8,600 nucleotides of DNA from JAMCRM01 sp041685075 (GTDB lineage Bacteria; Acidobacteriota; Terriglobia; Bryobacterales; Bryobacteraceae), in NCBI GenBank assembly GCA_041685075.1, contig JAWLGN010000233.1, positions 1 to 8,600 of the forward strand, read 5' to 3'. This document shows positions 1 to 5,612 of this stretch, in pieces (within the stretch, counting starts at the first letter, position 1; each line of letters begins with the position of its first letter). A model generated the notes under the pieces. It saw only the letters and a program-made list of their open reading frames with translations. It did no database searches and was not told where the DNA came from. The position numbers and the translations under genes were made by a program.

Positions 1-1920
1 GGCTACACGGTAGCCCGCGAGACCGGCATGGGCGGCCGCGTGAACACCATCATGCAGACCTGCTTCTTCGCCATCAGCGGCGTGCTGCCGCGCGAAGAGG
101 CCATCGCCGCCATCAAGAAGTCCATCGAGAAGACCTACGGCAAGCGCGGCGAGAGCGTGGTGAAGCGCAACTTCGCCGCAGTGGACGCGGCCCTGAGCCA
201 TCTGCATGAAGTGAAAGTCCCGGCCCAGGTGCGCGCGACCTTCCGCATGCGCCCGCCGGTGCCGCCCGAGGCCCCCGAGTTCGTCCAGAAGGTGACCGCC
301 GAAATCATCGCCGGACGCGGCGACGAGCTTCCCGTCAGCGCCCTGCCGGCCGACGGCACCTTCCCCAGCGCCACAACCCAGTGGGAGAAGCGCAATATCG
401 CGCTGGACATCCCGGTGTGGGACGAGAAGATCTGCATCCAGTGCGGCAAGTGCGTGCTGGTGTGCCCGCACGCCGCCATCCGCGCCAAGCTCTTCGACCC
501 CGCCGAAGTCAACGGCGGCGCGCCGCCCACGTTCAAGACCGCCGATGCCCGCTGGAAGGACTTCAAGCACATGAAGTACGCCCTCCAGGTGGCCCCGGAG
601 GACTGCACCGGCTGCGGTCTCTGCGTGGAGGCCTGCCCGGTGAAGAGCAAGTCCGAGGTCAAGCACAAGGCCATCAACCTGGCCCCGCAGGCGCCCCTGC
701 GGGAGGCCGAGAGCCTCAACTGGGACTACTTCCTGAAGCTTCCCGACAACGACCGCAAGGTGCTCAGCGTCAGCCAGGTGAAGGACGTGCAGTTGATGCG
801 GCCGTTGTTCGAGTTCTCCGGCGCCTGCACCGGCTGCGGCGAAACGCCTTACATCAAGCTGATGACCCAGTTGTTCGGCGACCGCGCGCTGATCGGCAAC
901 GCCACCGGCTGCTCCTCGATCTACGGCGGCAACCTGCCCACCACCCCGTACGCCGTCAACAGCGAGGGCCGCGGGCCTGCCTGGAACAATTCGCTGTTCG
1001 AGGACTGCGCCGAGTTCTCCCTGGGGATGCGCCTGGCGATCGACAAGCAGAACGAGTACGCCAGGGAACTGGTGGCGCGGCTGTCGTCGCTGATCGGCGA
1101 CGAGCTGGCCGGCGGGCTTCTGAACGCCGACCAGTCGAACGAAACCGGCATCGCCCAGCAGCGCGAGCGGGTGGCCGCGCTGCGGAGCAAGCTCGCCGGC
1201 GTCAACTCCATCGAAGCCCGGGACCTCCACGCCCTGGCCGACTCGCTGGTGCGCAAGAGCGTGTGGGCCTTCGGCGGCGACGGATGGGCCTACGACATCG
1301 GCTACGGCGGCCTCGACCACGTGCTGGCCTCCGGGCGAAACATCAACGTCCTGGTGCTCGACACCGAGGTCTACTCCAACACCGGCGGCCAGATGTCCAA
1401 GGCCACGCCGCGCGCCGCGGTGGCCAAGTTCGCGGCCGGAGGCAAACCGGTAGCCAAGAAGGACCTGGCTCTCATCGCCACCACCTACGGCAGCGTCTAC
1501 GTGGCGCGCGTGGCCATGGGCGCCGGCGACATGCACACGGTCAAGGCATTCCTGGAGGCCGACGCCTACGACGGCCCCAGCCTGATCATCGCTTACAGCC
1601 ACTGCATCGCCCACGGCTACGACCTGGTCCACGGTCTCGACCAGCAGAAGGCCGCGGTCAACTCCGGCCACTGGCCGCTGTTCCGCTACAATCCCAGGCT
1701 GCTCGAGGAGGGCAAGAATCCCTTCCAACTCGATTCCAGGACCCCCAGCATCGCGCTGAAGGACTACGTTTACAACGAGACCCGGTACACCATGCTCACC
1801 AAGAGCAAACCCGAGGCCGCGCGCCAGTTGCTCGAACTCGCCCAGAAGGACGTCCAGCAGCGCTGGAAGCTCTACGAGTACTGGTCCAAGATGCCCAACA
1901 ACGGCGAAGAGAAGAAGTAA
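1..1920 (+). CDS. nifJ: Pyruvate:ferredoxin (flavodoxin) oxidoreductase, C-terminal part (5' end outside window)
   Basis: It oxidises pyruvate and CoA to acetyl-CoA and CO2 and passes the electrons to ferredoxin or flavodoxin in the cytoplasm. The frame is open from base 1, leaving 639 residues of an enzyme usually near 1200. In order: the end of the gamma domain, the EKR linker (129-131), a two-cluster ferredoxin domain with Cys at 145/148/151/155 and 202/205/208/212, and the TPP domain with GDG (426-428) and the YSNTGG end of the TPP motif (458-463). The cluster next to TPP would use C276, C279, C304 and C535. These gaps (3, 25, 231) equal those I recall for Desulfovibrio africanus PFOR (C812, C815, C840, C1071), so the fragment starts near residue 537 of that protein. 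It ends shortly after the catalytic part, apparently without the extra C-terminal domain of the Desulfovibrio enzyme. It forms an operon with the next gene. Family assignment is very secure; physiological direction is not visible. Confidence 0.97.
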   Translation, partial: GYTVARETGMGGRVNTIMQTCFFAISGVLPREEAIAAIKKSIEKTYGKRGESVVKRNFAAVDAALSHLHEVKVPAQVRATFRMRPPVPPEAPEFVQKVTAEIIAGRGDELPVSALPADGTFPSATTQWEKRNIALDIPVWDEKICIQCGKCVLVCPHAAIRAKLFDPAEVNGGAPPTFKTADARWKDFKHMKYALQVAPEDCTGCGLCVEACPVKSKSEVKHKAINLAPQAPLREAESLNWDYFLKLPDNDRKVLSVSQVKDVQLMRPLFEFSGACTGCGETPYIKLMTQLFGDRALIGNATGCSSIYGGNLPTTPYAVNSEGRGPAWNNSLFEDCAEFSLGMRLAIDKQNEYARELVARLSSLIGDELAGGLLNADQSNETGIAQQRERVAALRSKLAGVNSIEARDLHALADSLVRKSVWAFGGDGWAYDIGYGGLDHVLASGRNINVLVLDTEVYSNTGGQMSKATPRAAVAKFAAGGKPVAKKDLALIATTYGSVYVARVAMGAGDMHTVKAFLEADAYDGPSLIIAYSHCIAHGYDLVHGLDQQKAAVNSGHWPLFRYNPRLLEEGKNPFQLDSRTPSIALKDYVYNETRYTMLTKSKPEAARQLLELAQKDVQQRWKLYEYWSKMPNNGEEKK

Positions 1921-1921
1921 G

Positions 1922-1928
1922 AAGGAGG
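1922..1928 (+). promoter_or_regulatory. Perfect Shine-Dalgarno for the DHOD-like gene
   Basis: AAGGAGG lies 7 nt before the ATG at 1936, inside the 15-bp gap after the PFOR stop. It fixes the start of the downstream gene and indicates efficient re-initiation on a shared PFOR transcript. No terminator-like structure or separate promoter is seen in the gap. Confidence 0.9.
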
Positions 1929-1935
1929 CAAGTAC

Positions 1936-2955
1936 ATGCTTGACCTGTCGAAGACCATCGATCTGTCCACGGTTTACCTGGGGCTGAAGCTCAAGAGCCC
2001 CCTGGTGGCCTCCTCCTCGCCCTTGTGCGAGGACATCGGCAACATTCGCCGGATGGAAGACGCCGGCGCCGCGGCCATCGTGCTGCACTCGCTGTTCGAG
2101 GAGCAGATCCTCATCGAGAGCCAGGCGCTCGACCGGGCCATCTCCGCCGCGGAAGATCGCGGCGCGGAGTCCATCACCCTGTTTCCCGACGTAGGCCGCC
2201 TCAGCATCGGTCCCGAGCGCTACCTGGAGCACCTCCGGAAGGCCAAGGAGGCAGTCGGCGTGCCCGTCGTCGCCAGCCTGAACGGCATTTCCAACGGCGG
2301 CTGGATCGAGTATGCCCGGCAGATGCAGGAGGCCGGCGCCGATGCCCTCGAGCTGAACATCTACTACGTGCCGGTCGACCCGGAACTCACCGGCGAGCAG
2401 GTGGAGAGCCGGTATGTCGAGCTGGTCCAGGCGGTGAAGGGCAGCGTCGGCATTCCCGTGTCGGTCAAGCTGGGGCCGTATTTCAGCTCCATGGCCAACA
2501 TGGCCCGCAAGCTGGAGGGCGCCGGCGCCGACGGGCTGGTGCTCTTCAACCGCTTCTACCAGCCGGATTACGACCTGGAATCCCTGGAAGTGGTCCCCAA
2601 CCTGATGCTCAGTACCCGGTACGAACTGCTGCTCCGGCTGCACTGGGTGGCGGTGCTCTACGGCACCATCAAGCCGGACATGGCCATCACCGGCGGCGTG
2701 CATACCGCCACCGATGTCGTGAAGGCCATGATGGCCGGAGCGCGGGTGGCCATGATGACCTCGGCGCTGCTGAACCGCGGGATGCGGTATTTCGATACCG
2801 TCACCACCGAACTGCTGCAGTGGATGGGAGAGCACGAGTACGACTCCATCCGCCAGATGCAGGGATCGATGAGCCGCAACGCCGTGCCGCAGCCGGCCGC
2901 TTTCGAACGCGCCAACTACATGAAGGTCCTCGGCTCCTACGCCATGAAGGCCTGA
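1936..2955 (+). CDS. PFOR-linked dihydroorotate dehydrogenase-like FMN flavoprotein
   Basis: This 339-residue protein has the TIM-barrel fold of the PyrD/PreA family: an N-terminal LGLKLKSPLV segment (15-24), core strand ELNIYY (139-144), a VKLGPY strand (177-182) and a C-terminal ITGG phosphate-binding strand (251-254), consistent with FMN binding. True dihydroorotate dehydrogenases carry the catalytic base three residues after the conserved Asn of the NxSC/NxSS motif (Cys in class 1, Ser in class 2). Here that Asn is N141 and the matching residue is Y144, so normal dihydroorotate oxidation is doubtful. There is no PreA-type ferredoxin domain. The start is fixed by a perfect Shine-Dalgarno. 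Immediate linkage to nifJ points to a redox role with PFOR or ferredoxin rather than pyrimidine synthesis; that role is inference. Annotation as pyrD would be misleading. Confidence 0.88.
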   Translation: MLDLSKTIDLSTVYLGLKLKSPLVASSSPLCEDIGNIRRMEDAGAAAIVLHSLFEEQILIESQALDRAISAAEDRGAESITLFPDVGRLSIGPERYLEHLRKAKEAVGVPVVASLNGISNGGWIEYARQMQEAGADALELNIYYVPVDPELTGEQVESRYVELVQAVKGSVGIPVSVKLGPYFSSMANMARKLEGAGADGLVLFNRFYQPDYDLESLEVVPNLMLSTRYELLLRLHWVAVLYGTIKPDMAITGGVHTATDVVKAMMAGARVAMMTSALLNRGMRYFDTVTTELLQWMGEHEYDSIRQMQGSMSRNAVPQPAAFERANYMKVLGSYAMKA

Positions 2956-2957
2956 CG

Positions 2958-3656
2958 TTAACCGCGGGGCGGCGCCACGCGCGCCGCCCTGTCGAACACC
3001 TCCTGGAACATCCCCTCGGTCAGCTTTCCGGTAAACGTATTTTGCTGGCTGGGGTGGTAGGAAGCGATCAGCAGCGGCTGTCCCGGCCCGGTGACGTACT
3101 CGGCGCCGTGCCGGAAGACGAACGGCGCGCGGCTGGCAATATCGCCGCGGCTCTTGAGCACCGCCAGGTACCCGTCGAAGGCCACCTTCCCCAGCGCCAC
3201 TACGGCGCGCACCCGATCGAGCAGTCCGAGTTCCCGCACCAGGTAGGGACGGCAGTTGCGGATCTCCTGCGGCCGCGGCTTGTTGTCCGGCGGCGCGCAG
3301 CGCACCACGGCGCTGATGTAGGCGCCGAACAGTTGCTGCCCGTCGTCGCGCGAGACGCTGTAGGGGTGCAGGGCGTAGCCGGCGCGGTGCAATGCGGCGA
3401 ACAGCCAGTCGCCCGAGCGGTCGCCGGTGAAGATGCGGCCGGTGCGATTGCCGCCGTGCGCCGCGGGGGCCAGCCCGACGATCAGCAGCCGCGCGTCGGC
3501 CGGGCCGAAGGGCGGCACCGGCCGCCCCCAATACTCCTGGTCCTGAAACGCCCGGCGCTTCACCCGGGCCACTTCCTTGCAGTAGCTCCGCAACCGCGGG
3601 CAGCGTTCGCAGGCCACGATCTCTTCCCGCAGCAACTTCAACGCGTTACAATTCAC
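2958..3656 (-). CDS. udgB: Family 5 uracil-DNA glycosylase (UdgB), [4Fe-4S] type
   Basis: This 232-residue enzyme would remove uracil, and probably other deaminated bases, from DNA to start base-excision repair. Motif A is GLAPAAHGGN (61-70) followed by RTGRIFTGD (71-79). The absence of the catalytic Asp/Asn of family 1 UDG and of the GEAPG form of family 4 is diagnostic of family 5. Motif B is HPSQQNTFTGKLT (201-213). Four cysteines, C16, C19, C120 and C135, have the C-x2-C...C-x14-C arrangement expected for the iron-sulfur cluster. The start is GTG at 3656, preceded on the minus strand by a purine-rich AAAGGAAGG stretch that lies inside the SDR coding sequence. The TTG codons at positions 6 and 8 are alternative starts, and all lie upstream of the first cluster cysteine. 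It is convergent with the DHOD-like gene (2-bp gap) and divergent from the SDR gene (2 bp between start codons). Confidence 0.93.
   Translation of the reverse strand: MNCNALKLLREEIVACERCPRLRSYCKEVARVKRRAFQDQEYWGRPVPPFGPADARLLIVGLAPAAHGGNRTGRIFTGDRSGDWLFAALHRAGYALHPYSVSRDDGQQLFGAYISAVVRCAPPDNKPRPQEIRNCRPYLVRELGLLDRVRAVVALGKVAFDGYLAVLKSRGDIASRAPFVFRHGAEYVTGPGQPLLIASYHPSQQNTFTGKLTEGMFQEVFDRAARVAPPRG
2967..2989. terminator. GC hairpin at the DHOD-like/udgB convergent junction
   Basis: GGGCGGCGC (2967-2975) and GCGCCGCCC (2981-2989) form a perfect 9-bp stem with a 5-nt loop, CACGC. It begins 11 bp after the DHOD-like stop and lies within the last codons of udgB. There is no T-run on either strand, so it is not a classical intrinsic terminator. 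It could still pause polymerase or protect 3' ends from both directions. Confidence 0.4.
3647..3652 (+). promoter_or_regulatory. Candidate -10 (TACAAT) for a leaderless SDR mRNA
   Basis: TACAAT differs from TATAAT at one base and ends 6 nt before the SDR ATG at 3659, so transcription would begin at or next to the A of the ATG. No Shine-Dalgarno is visible before that ATG, which fits leaderless translation. The -35 position at 17-bp spacing is weak (TTCCCG, 3624-3629). The element lies inside the first codons of udgB on the other strand. Confidence 0.5.
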
Positions 3657-3658
3657 CG

Positions 3659-4408
3659 ATGAGCCCTTCCTTTCCTCTGGACGGCCGCGTCGCCCTGGTC
3701 ACCGGCGGAGCGAGCGGCATCGGCGCGGCCACCTGCAGGGCGCTGGCCGGCGCCGGCGCTTCCGTCCTGGTGGCGGACACCGACCACGCCCGGGCGGAGG
3801 AACTGGCCGGCGAACTGCCCCGCGCCTGCCCCCTCCAACTCGATATTACCGATGAAGCGGCCGTGCGCGCCGCCTTCGCCTCCATCCCGACGCTCGATAT
3901 TCTGGTGAACAACGCCGGCATCGGCCTGGTAGGCAACGTCGAAGAGACCGAACTGGACGACTTCCAGCGCCTGTTCCGGGTAAATGTCGAAGGCCTGTAC
4001 CTGGTCACCCGCGAGGCCCTTCCGCTGCTCCGCCTCTCCCACGGGTCCATCGTGAACATCGGCTCGGTGGCCGGGCTGGTGGGAGTCAAGCGGCGCTTCG
4101 CCTACTGCGCTACCAAGGGCGCGGTAGTGGCGATGACGCGCCAGCTCGCCGTGGATTACGCCACCGAAATCCGGGTGAACTGCATCTGCCCCGGCACGGT
4201 GGATACGCCCTTCGTGGAGGCGTACCTGGAGAAGTATCACAAGCACGAAAAGGAGAAGGTCCGCGCCGAGCTGAACGCCCGCCAGCCGGTGGGCCGGCTG
4301 GGGCGTCCCGAGGAGATCGCTCACATGGTGCTTTATCTCTGCTCCCCGGAGTCCAATTTCGTGCAGGGCGCGGCGCTCCCCATCGACGGCGGCTGGACGG
4401 CGGCCTAG
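3659..4408 (+). CDS. Classical short-chain dehydrogenase/reductase (SDR family oxidoreductase)
   Basis: A 249-residue cytoplasmic NAD(P)-dependent oxidoreductase with a complete Rossmann fold. It has the cofactor motif TGGASGIG (15-22), NNAG (84-87), structural N109, catalytic S136, Y149 and K153 (YxxxK), and a PGTVDTP segment (178-184) after the active site. D40 at the end of the second strand favours NAD(H) over NADP(H). The C-terminal end, with RQPVGRLG, PEEIAHMVLYL and a final DGGW, resembles the branch holding 2-keto-3-deoxy-L-fuconate dehydrogenase and human BDH2. R146, three residues before the catalytic Tyr, and R208 match positions I recall as substrate-carboxylate arginines in BDH2, so a hydroxy- or keto-acid substrate is possible. 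FabG-like ketoreductase is the alternative. The neighbours give no pathway context, so the substrate is unknown. Its TAG stop interlocks with that of the convergent phosphoesterase gene. Confidence 0.93.
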   Translation: MSPSFPLDGRVALVTGGASGIGAATCRALAGAGASVLVADTDHARAEELAGELPRACPLQLDITDEAAVRAAFASIPTLDILVNNAGIGLVGNVEETELDDFQRLFRVNVEGLYLVTREALPLLRLSHGSIVNIGSVAGLVGVKRRFAYCATKGAVVAMTRQLAVDYATEIRVNCICPGTVDTPFVEAYLEKYHKHEKEKVRAELNARQPVGRLGRPEEIAHMVLYLCSPESNFVQGAALPIDGGWTAA

Positions 4409-4426
4409 ACCGGCATCCAGCCGTCG
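4385..4426. terminator. Inverted repeat spanning the interlocked SDR/phosphoesterase stop codons
   Basis: CGGCTGGA (4390-4397) pairs perfectly with TCCAGCCG (4416-4423). Allowing a 3-nt CGG bulge, the pairing extends to CGACGG...CTGGA against TCCAGCCGTCG. The stop codons of both genes share the CTAG palindrome (4405-4408) in the loop. The arms are the 3' coding ends of the two genes. There is no T-tract, so a role as a bidirectional 3'-end hairpin is inferred. Confidence 0.4.
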
Positions 4427-5244
4427 GGGCCGTGCTCGAAGCGCCGGTCTTCGCGCAGCACGAAGCGCCCCCGCGTGCCGGCTTCCCCGATCACTCCCCG
4501 GGTGCCCGGCTGCCATTGCCAGCGCTCCACCAGGATGCGCGGGTGTTCCACCCGCAGCACATTGAACGAGTTCCACTCCCCACGGGTTCGCGTGGAAACG
4601 GCCGTGCCCGCGTGTACCACCAGGGCCGAGTGCCCGGCGATGCGGTAGCGCTCGGCGGTGTGGACAGCGTAGCCCACGTGCAGGTGTCCGGCCAGGAAGA
4701 GGTCCGCGCCGCAGCGCGCAAACCGCGCCATGGCGCCGCGCGCGTGTCCCATCAGGGAACGCGCGCTGTGGCCGGCGGGCAAATCGAAGGGATGGTGCGT
4801 CACCACGATCTTGGTGACGTGGTCGGGCAGGCCGCAGAAGTGGCTTAACACCCGGTCCACCTGCGCGCGGCTGATGCGCCCGCCCTTGATGGCCAGCACG
4901 CGCGCCGTGTTCACTCCGGCAGCCACGATCTCTTCGTCGCGGTAGACCGGCTGTAGATCGGGTGTAATGTAGCGCTCCCACCGGCGGAGCGGTCGGAACA
5001 AACGCGCCAGGGGCTCGCGGAAGGGCACGTCGTGATTGCCCGGAACCACCAGTTGCGGTTGCGGCAGGGTGGCGAGGAAATCCCGCGCTTCGCGAAATTC
5101 GCGCGGCCGCGCATGCTGCGTCAGATCGCCCGAAATGGCTACCAGGTGGGGCGCAATCTCCCGCGCCGCGGCGGTGAGGGGGCCCAGGGTGCGGTAGTCG
5201 ATGCGGCCGAAATGCAGGTCGGAAAGGTGCAGAATCACGCGCAT
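4405..5244 (-). CDS. Calcineurin-like metallophosphoesterase (class III phosphodiesterase-like)
   Basis: A 279-residue cytoplasmic dinuclear-metal phosphoesterase. All five family blocks are present: D9-x-H11 (LSDLHFG), GD with D40, GNHD (69-72), H150 of THHPF, and GHLH (186-189). No signal peptide or membrane segment is seen, because the protein starts directly with the first beta strand (MRVILHLSDLH), which also supports the ATG at 5244. No good Shine-Dalgarno precedes it. The compact domain and motif spacing resemble CpdA/Icc-type cyclic-nucleotide phosphodiesterases, but many substrates occur in this family and none can be chosen here. The C-terminal part (about 220-279) forms strands ending in DGWMPV. 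Its TAG stop shares CTAG with the convergent SDR stop. It diverges from the transpeptidase gene across 368 bp, so any promoter should lie in 5245-5612. Confidence 0.92.
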   Translation of the reverse strand: MRVILHLSDLHFGRIDYRTLGPLTAAAREIAPHLVAISGDLTQHARPREFREARDFLATLPQPQLVVPGNHDVPFREPLARLFRPLRRWERYITPDLQPVYRDEEIVAAGVNTARVLAIKGGRISRAQVDRVLSHFCGLPDHVTKIVVTHHPFDLPAGHSARSLMGHARGAMARFARCGADLFLAGHLHVGYAVHTAERYRIAGHSALVVHAGTAVSTRTRGEWNSFNVLRVEHPRILVERWQWQPGTRGVIGEAGTRGRFVLREDRRFEHGPDGWMPV

Positions 5245-5496
5245 GGGTTGCTTGCGGCGAATTTCCCGCCGGGGGGCCCCTCAAGTTTGCCGCCCCTGCC
5301 GTCGATAGACAGGCAAGCAGCGCGATCGGGACATGCCAGCCCGGCCGGCCGGCTTCGCGATGCGAATGGCTGAAACGGTACGCGCTGTTCGGCGTGCGCG
5401 ATTTCGTTCTGCATTTCCGCGCGCCTCCGCTCCCCGATGGAGCAAGCCGTCGTCCGAATGGATGCGAGATGCGTGTTAGAATGGGGGAAAAACAAC
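5245..5496. other. Non-coding stretch between divergent phosphoesterase and transpeptidase genes
   Basis: No convincing gene is seen here on either strand. It contains a self-complementary CCGGCCGGCCGG (5341-5352), a GGGGCCCC palindrome (5273-5280), and a small GCTCC/GGAGC hairpin (5429-5443). GATGCGA occurs at 5359 and again at 5461. No clear -10/-35 pair was found on the minus strand for the phosphoesterase gene. The right end becomes richer in A/T and holds an extended -10 candidate reading rightward. Confidence 0.6.
5474..5482 (+). promoter_or_regulatory. Candidate extended -10 (TGTTAGAAT) upstream of the transpeptidase gene
   Basis: TGTTAGAAT matches the extended -10 pattern TGnTATAAT with a single mismatch. 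No good -35 is found at 17-bp spacing (CCGAAT, 5454-5459), as is common for extended -10 promoters. A start near 5489 would give a leader of about 125 nt before the chosen ATG at 5613. Confidence 0.35.
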
Positions 5497-5526
5497 TTGA
5501 CGAGCACGCAGCGGGGTGGGCAAAAT
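5497..5526 (+). promoter_or_regulatory. Candidate sigma70-type promoter for the transpeptidase gene
   Basis: TTGACG (5497-5502), one mismatch from TTGACA, is followed after 18 bp by CAAAAT (5521-5526), which matches TATAAT at four of six positions. Transcription would begin near 5533, about 80 nt before the ATG at 5613. This would place the start downstream of the GTG at 5529 and so favours the later ATG. It competes with the extended -10 just upstream; both could be used. Confidence 0.4.
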
Positions 5527-5571
5527 AGGTGTGTCCGGAAGCTCCGCCGGATCAGGCTCTGGCTCAACTAT

Positions 5572-5594
5572 CCACGCTGGTTCACCACGCTGGT
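5572..5594 (+). repeat. Tandem 10-bp direct repeat in the transpeptidase leader
   Basis: CCACGCTGGT occurs at 5572-5581 and again at 5585-5594, a 13-bp period, ending 18 bp before the ATG at 5613. Each copy is partly symmetrical (CCA/TGG around CGC), so it could be a pair of protein-binding sites or small RNA hairpins. It may also be chance. Confidence 0.45.
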
Positions 5595-5612
5595 GTCTTA
5601 CGCGAAATCACT

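Noticed and set aside
381..1943. Long second frame over the PFOR gene
   Set aside because: Arg/Pro/Gly-rich shadow typical of high-GC DNA. The other frame is an unmistakable PFOR with all cluster cysteines.
2025..3662. 545-residue plus-strand frame across the DHOD-like and udgB genes
   Set aside because: It runs out of frame over one real gene and antisense to another, with low-complexity composition and no recognisable motif.
3653..5284. 543-residue minus-strand frame across the SDR and phosphoesterase genes
   Set aside because: Composition artefact: it is antisense to a full SDR and out of frame with a full phosphoesterase, both with complete active-site motifs.
5341..5352. CCGGCCGGCCGG palindrome as an operator or terminator
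   Set aside because: Self-complementary GC runs are expected in this base composition. There is no loop, no T-tract and no second copy.
5235..5567. 110-residue open frame on the minus strand across the phosphoesterase-transpeptidase gap
   Set aside because: It overlaps the start of the phosphoesterase gene and the candidate promoters, resembles no family, has no Shine-Dalgarno, and its composition looks like translated non-coding DNA.
5529..5612. Upstream GTG start for the transpeptidase
   Set aside because: It would place 28 unremarkable residues before a good signal peptide and lies beside a predicted promoter. The ATG at 5613 gives a normal secreted N-terminus.
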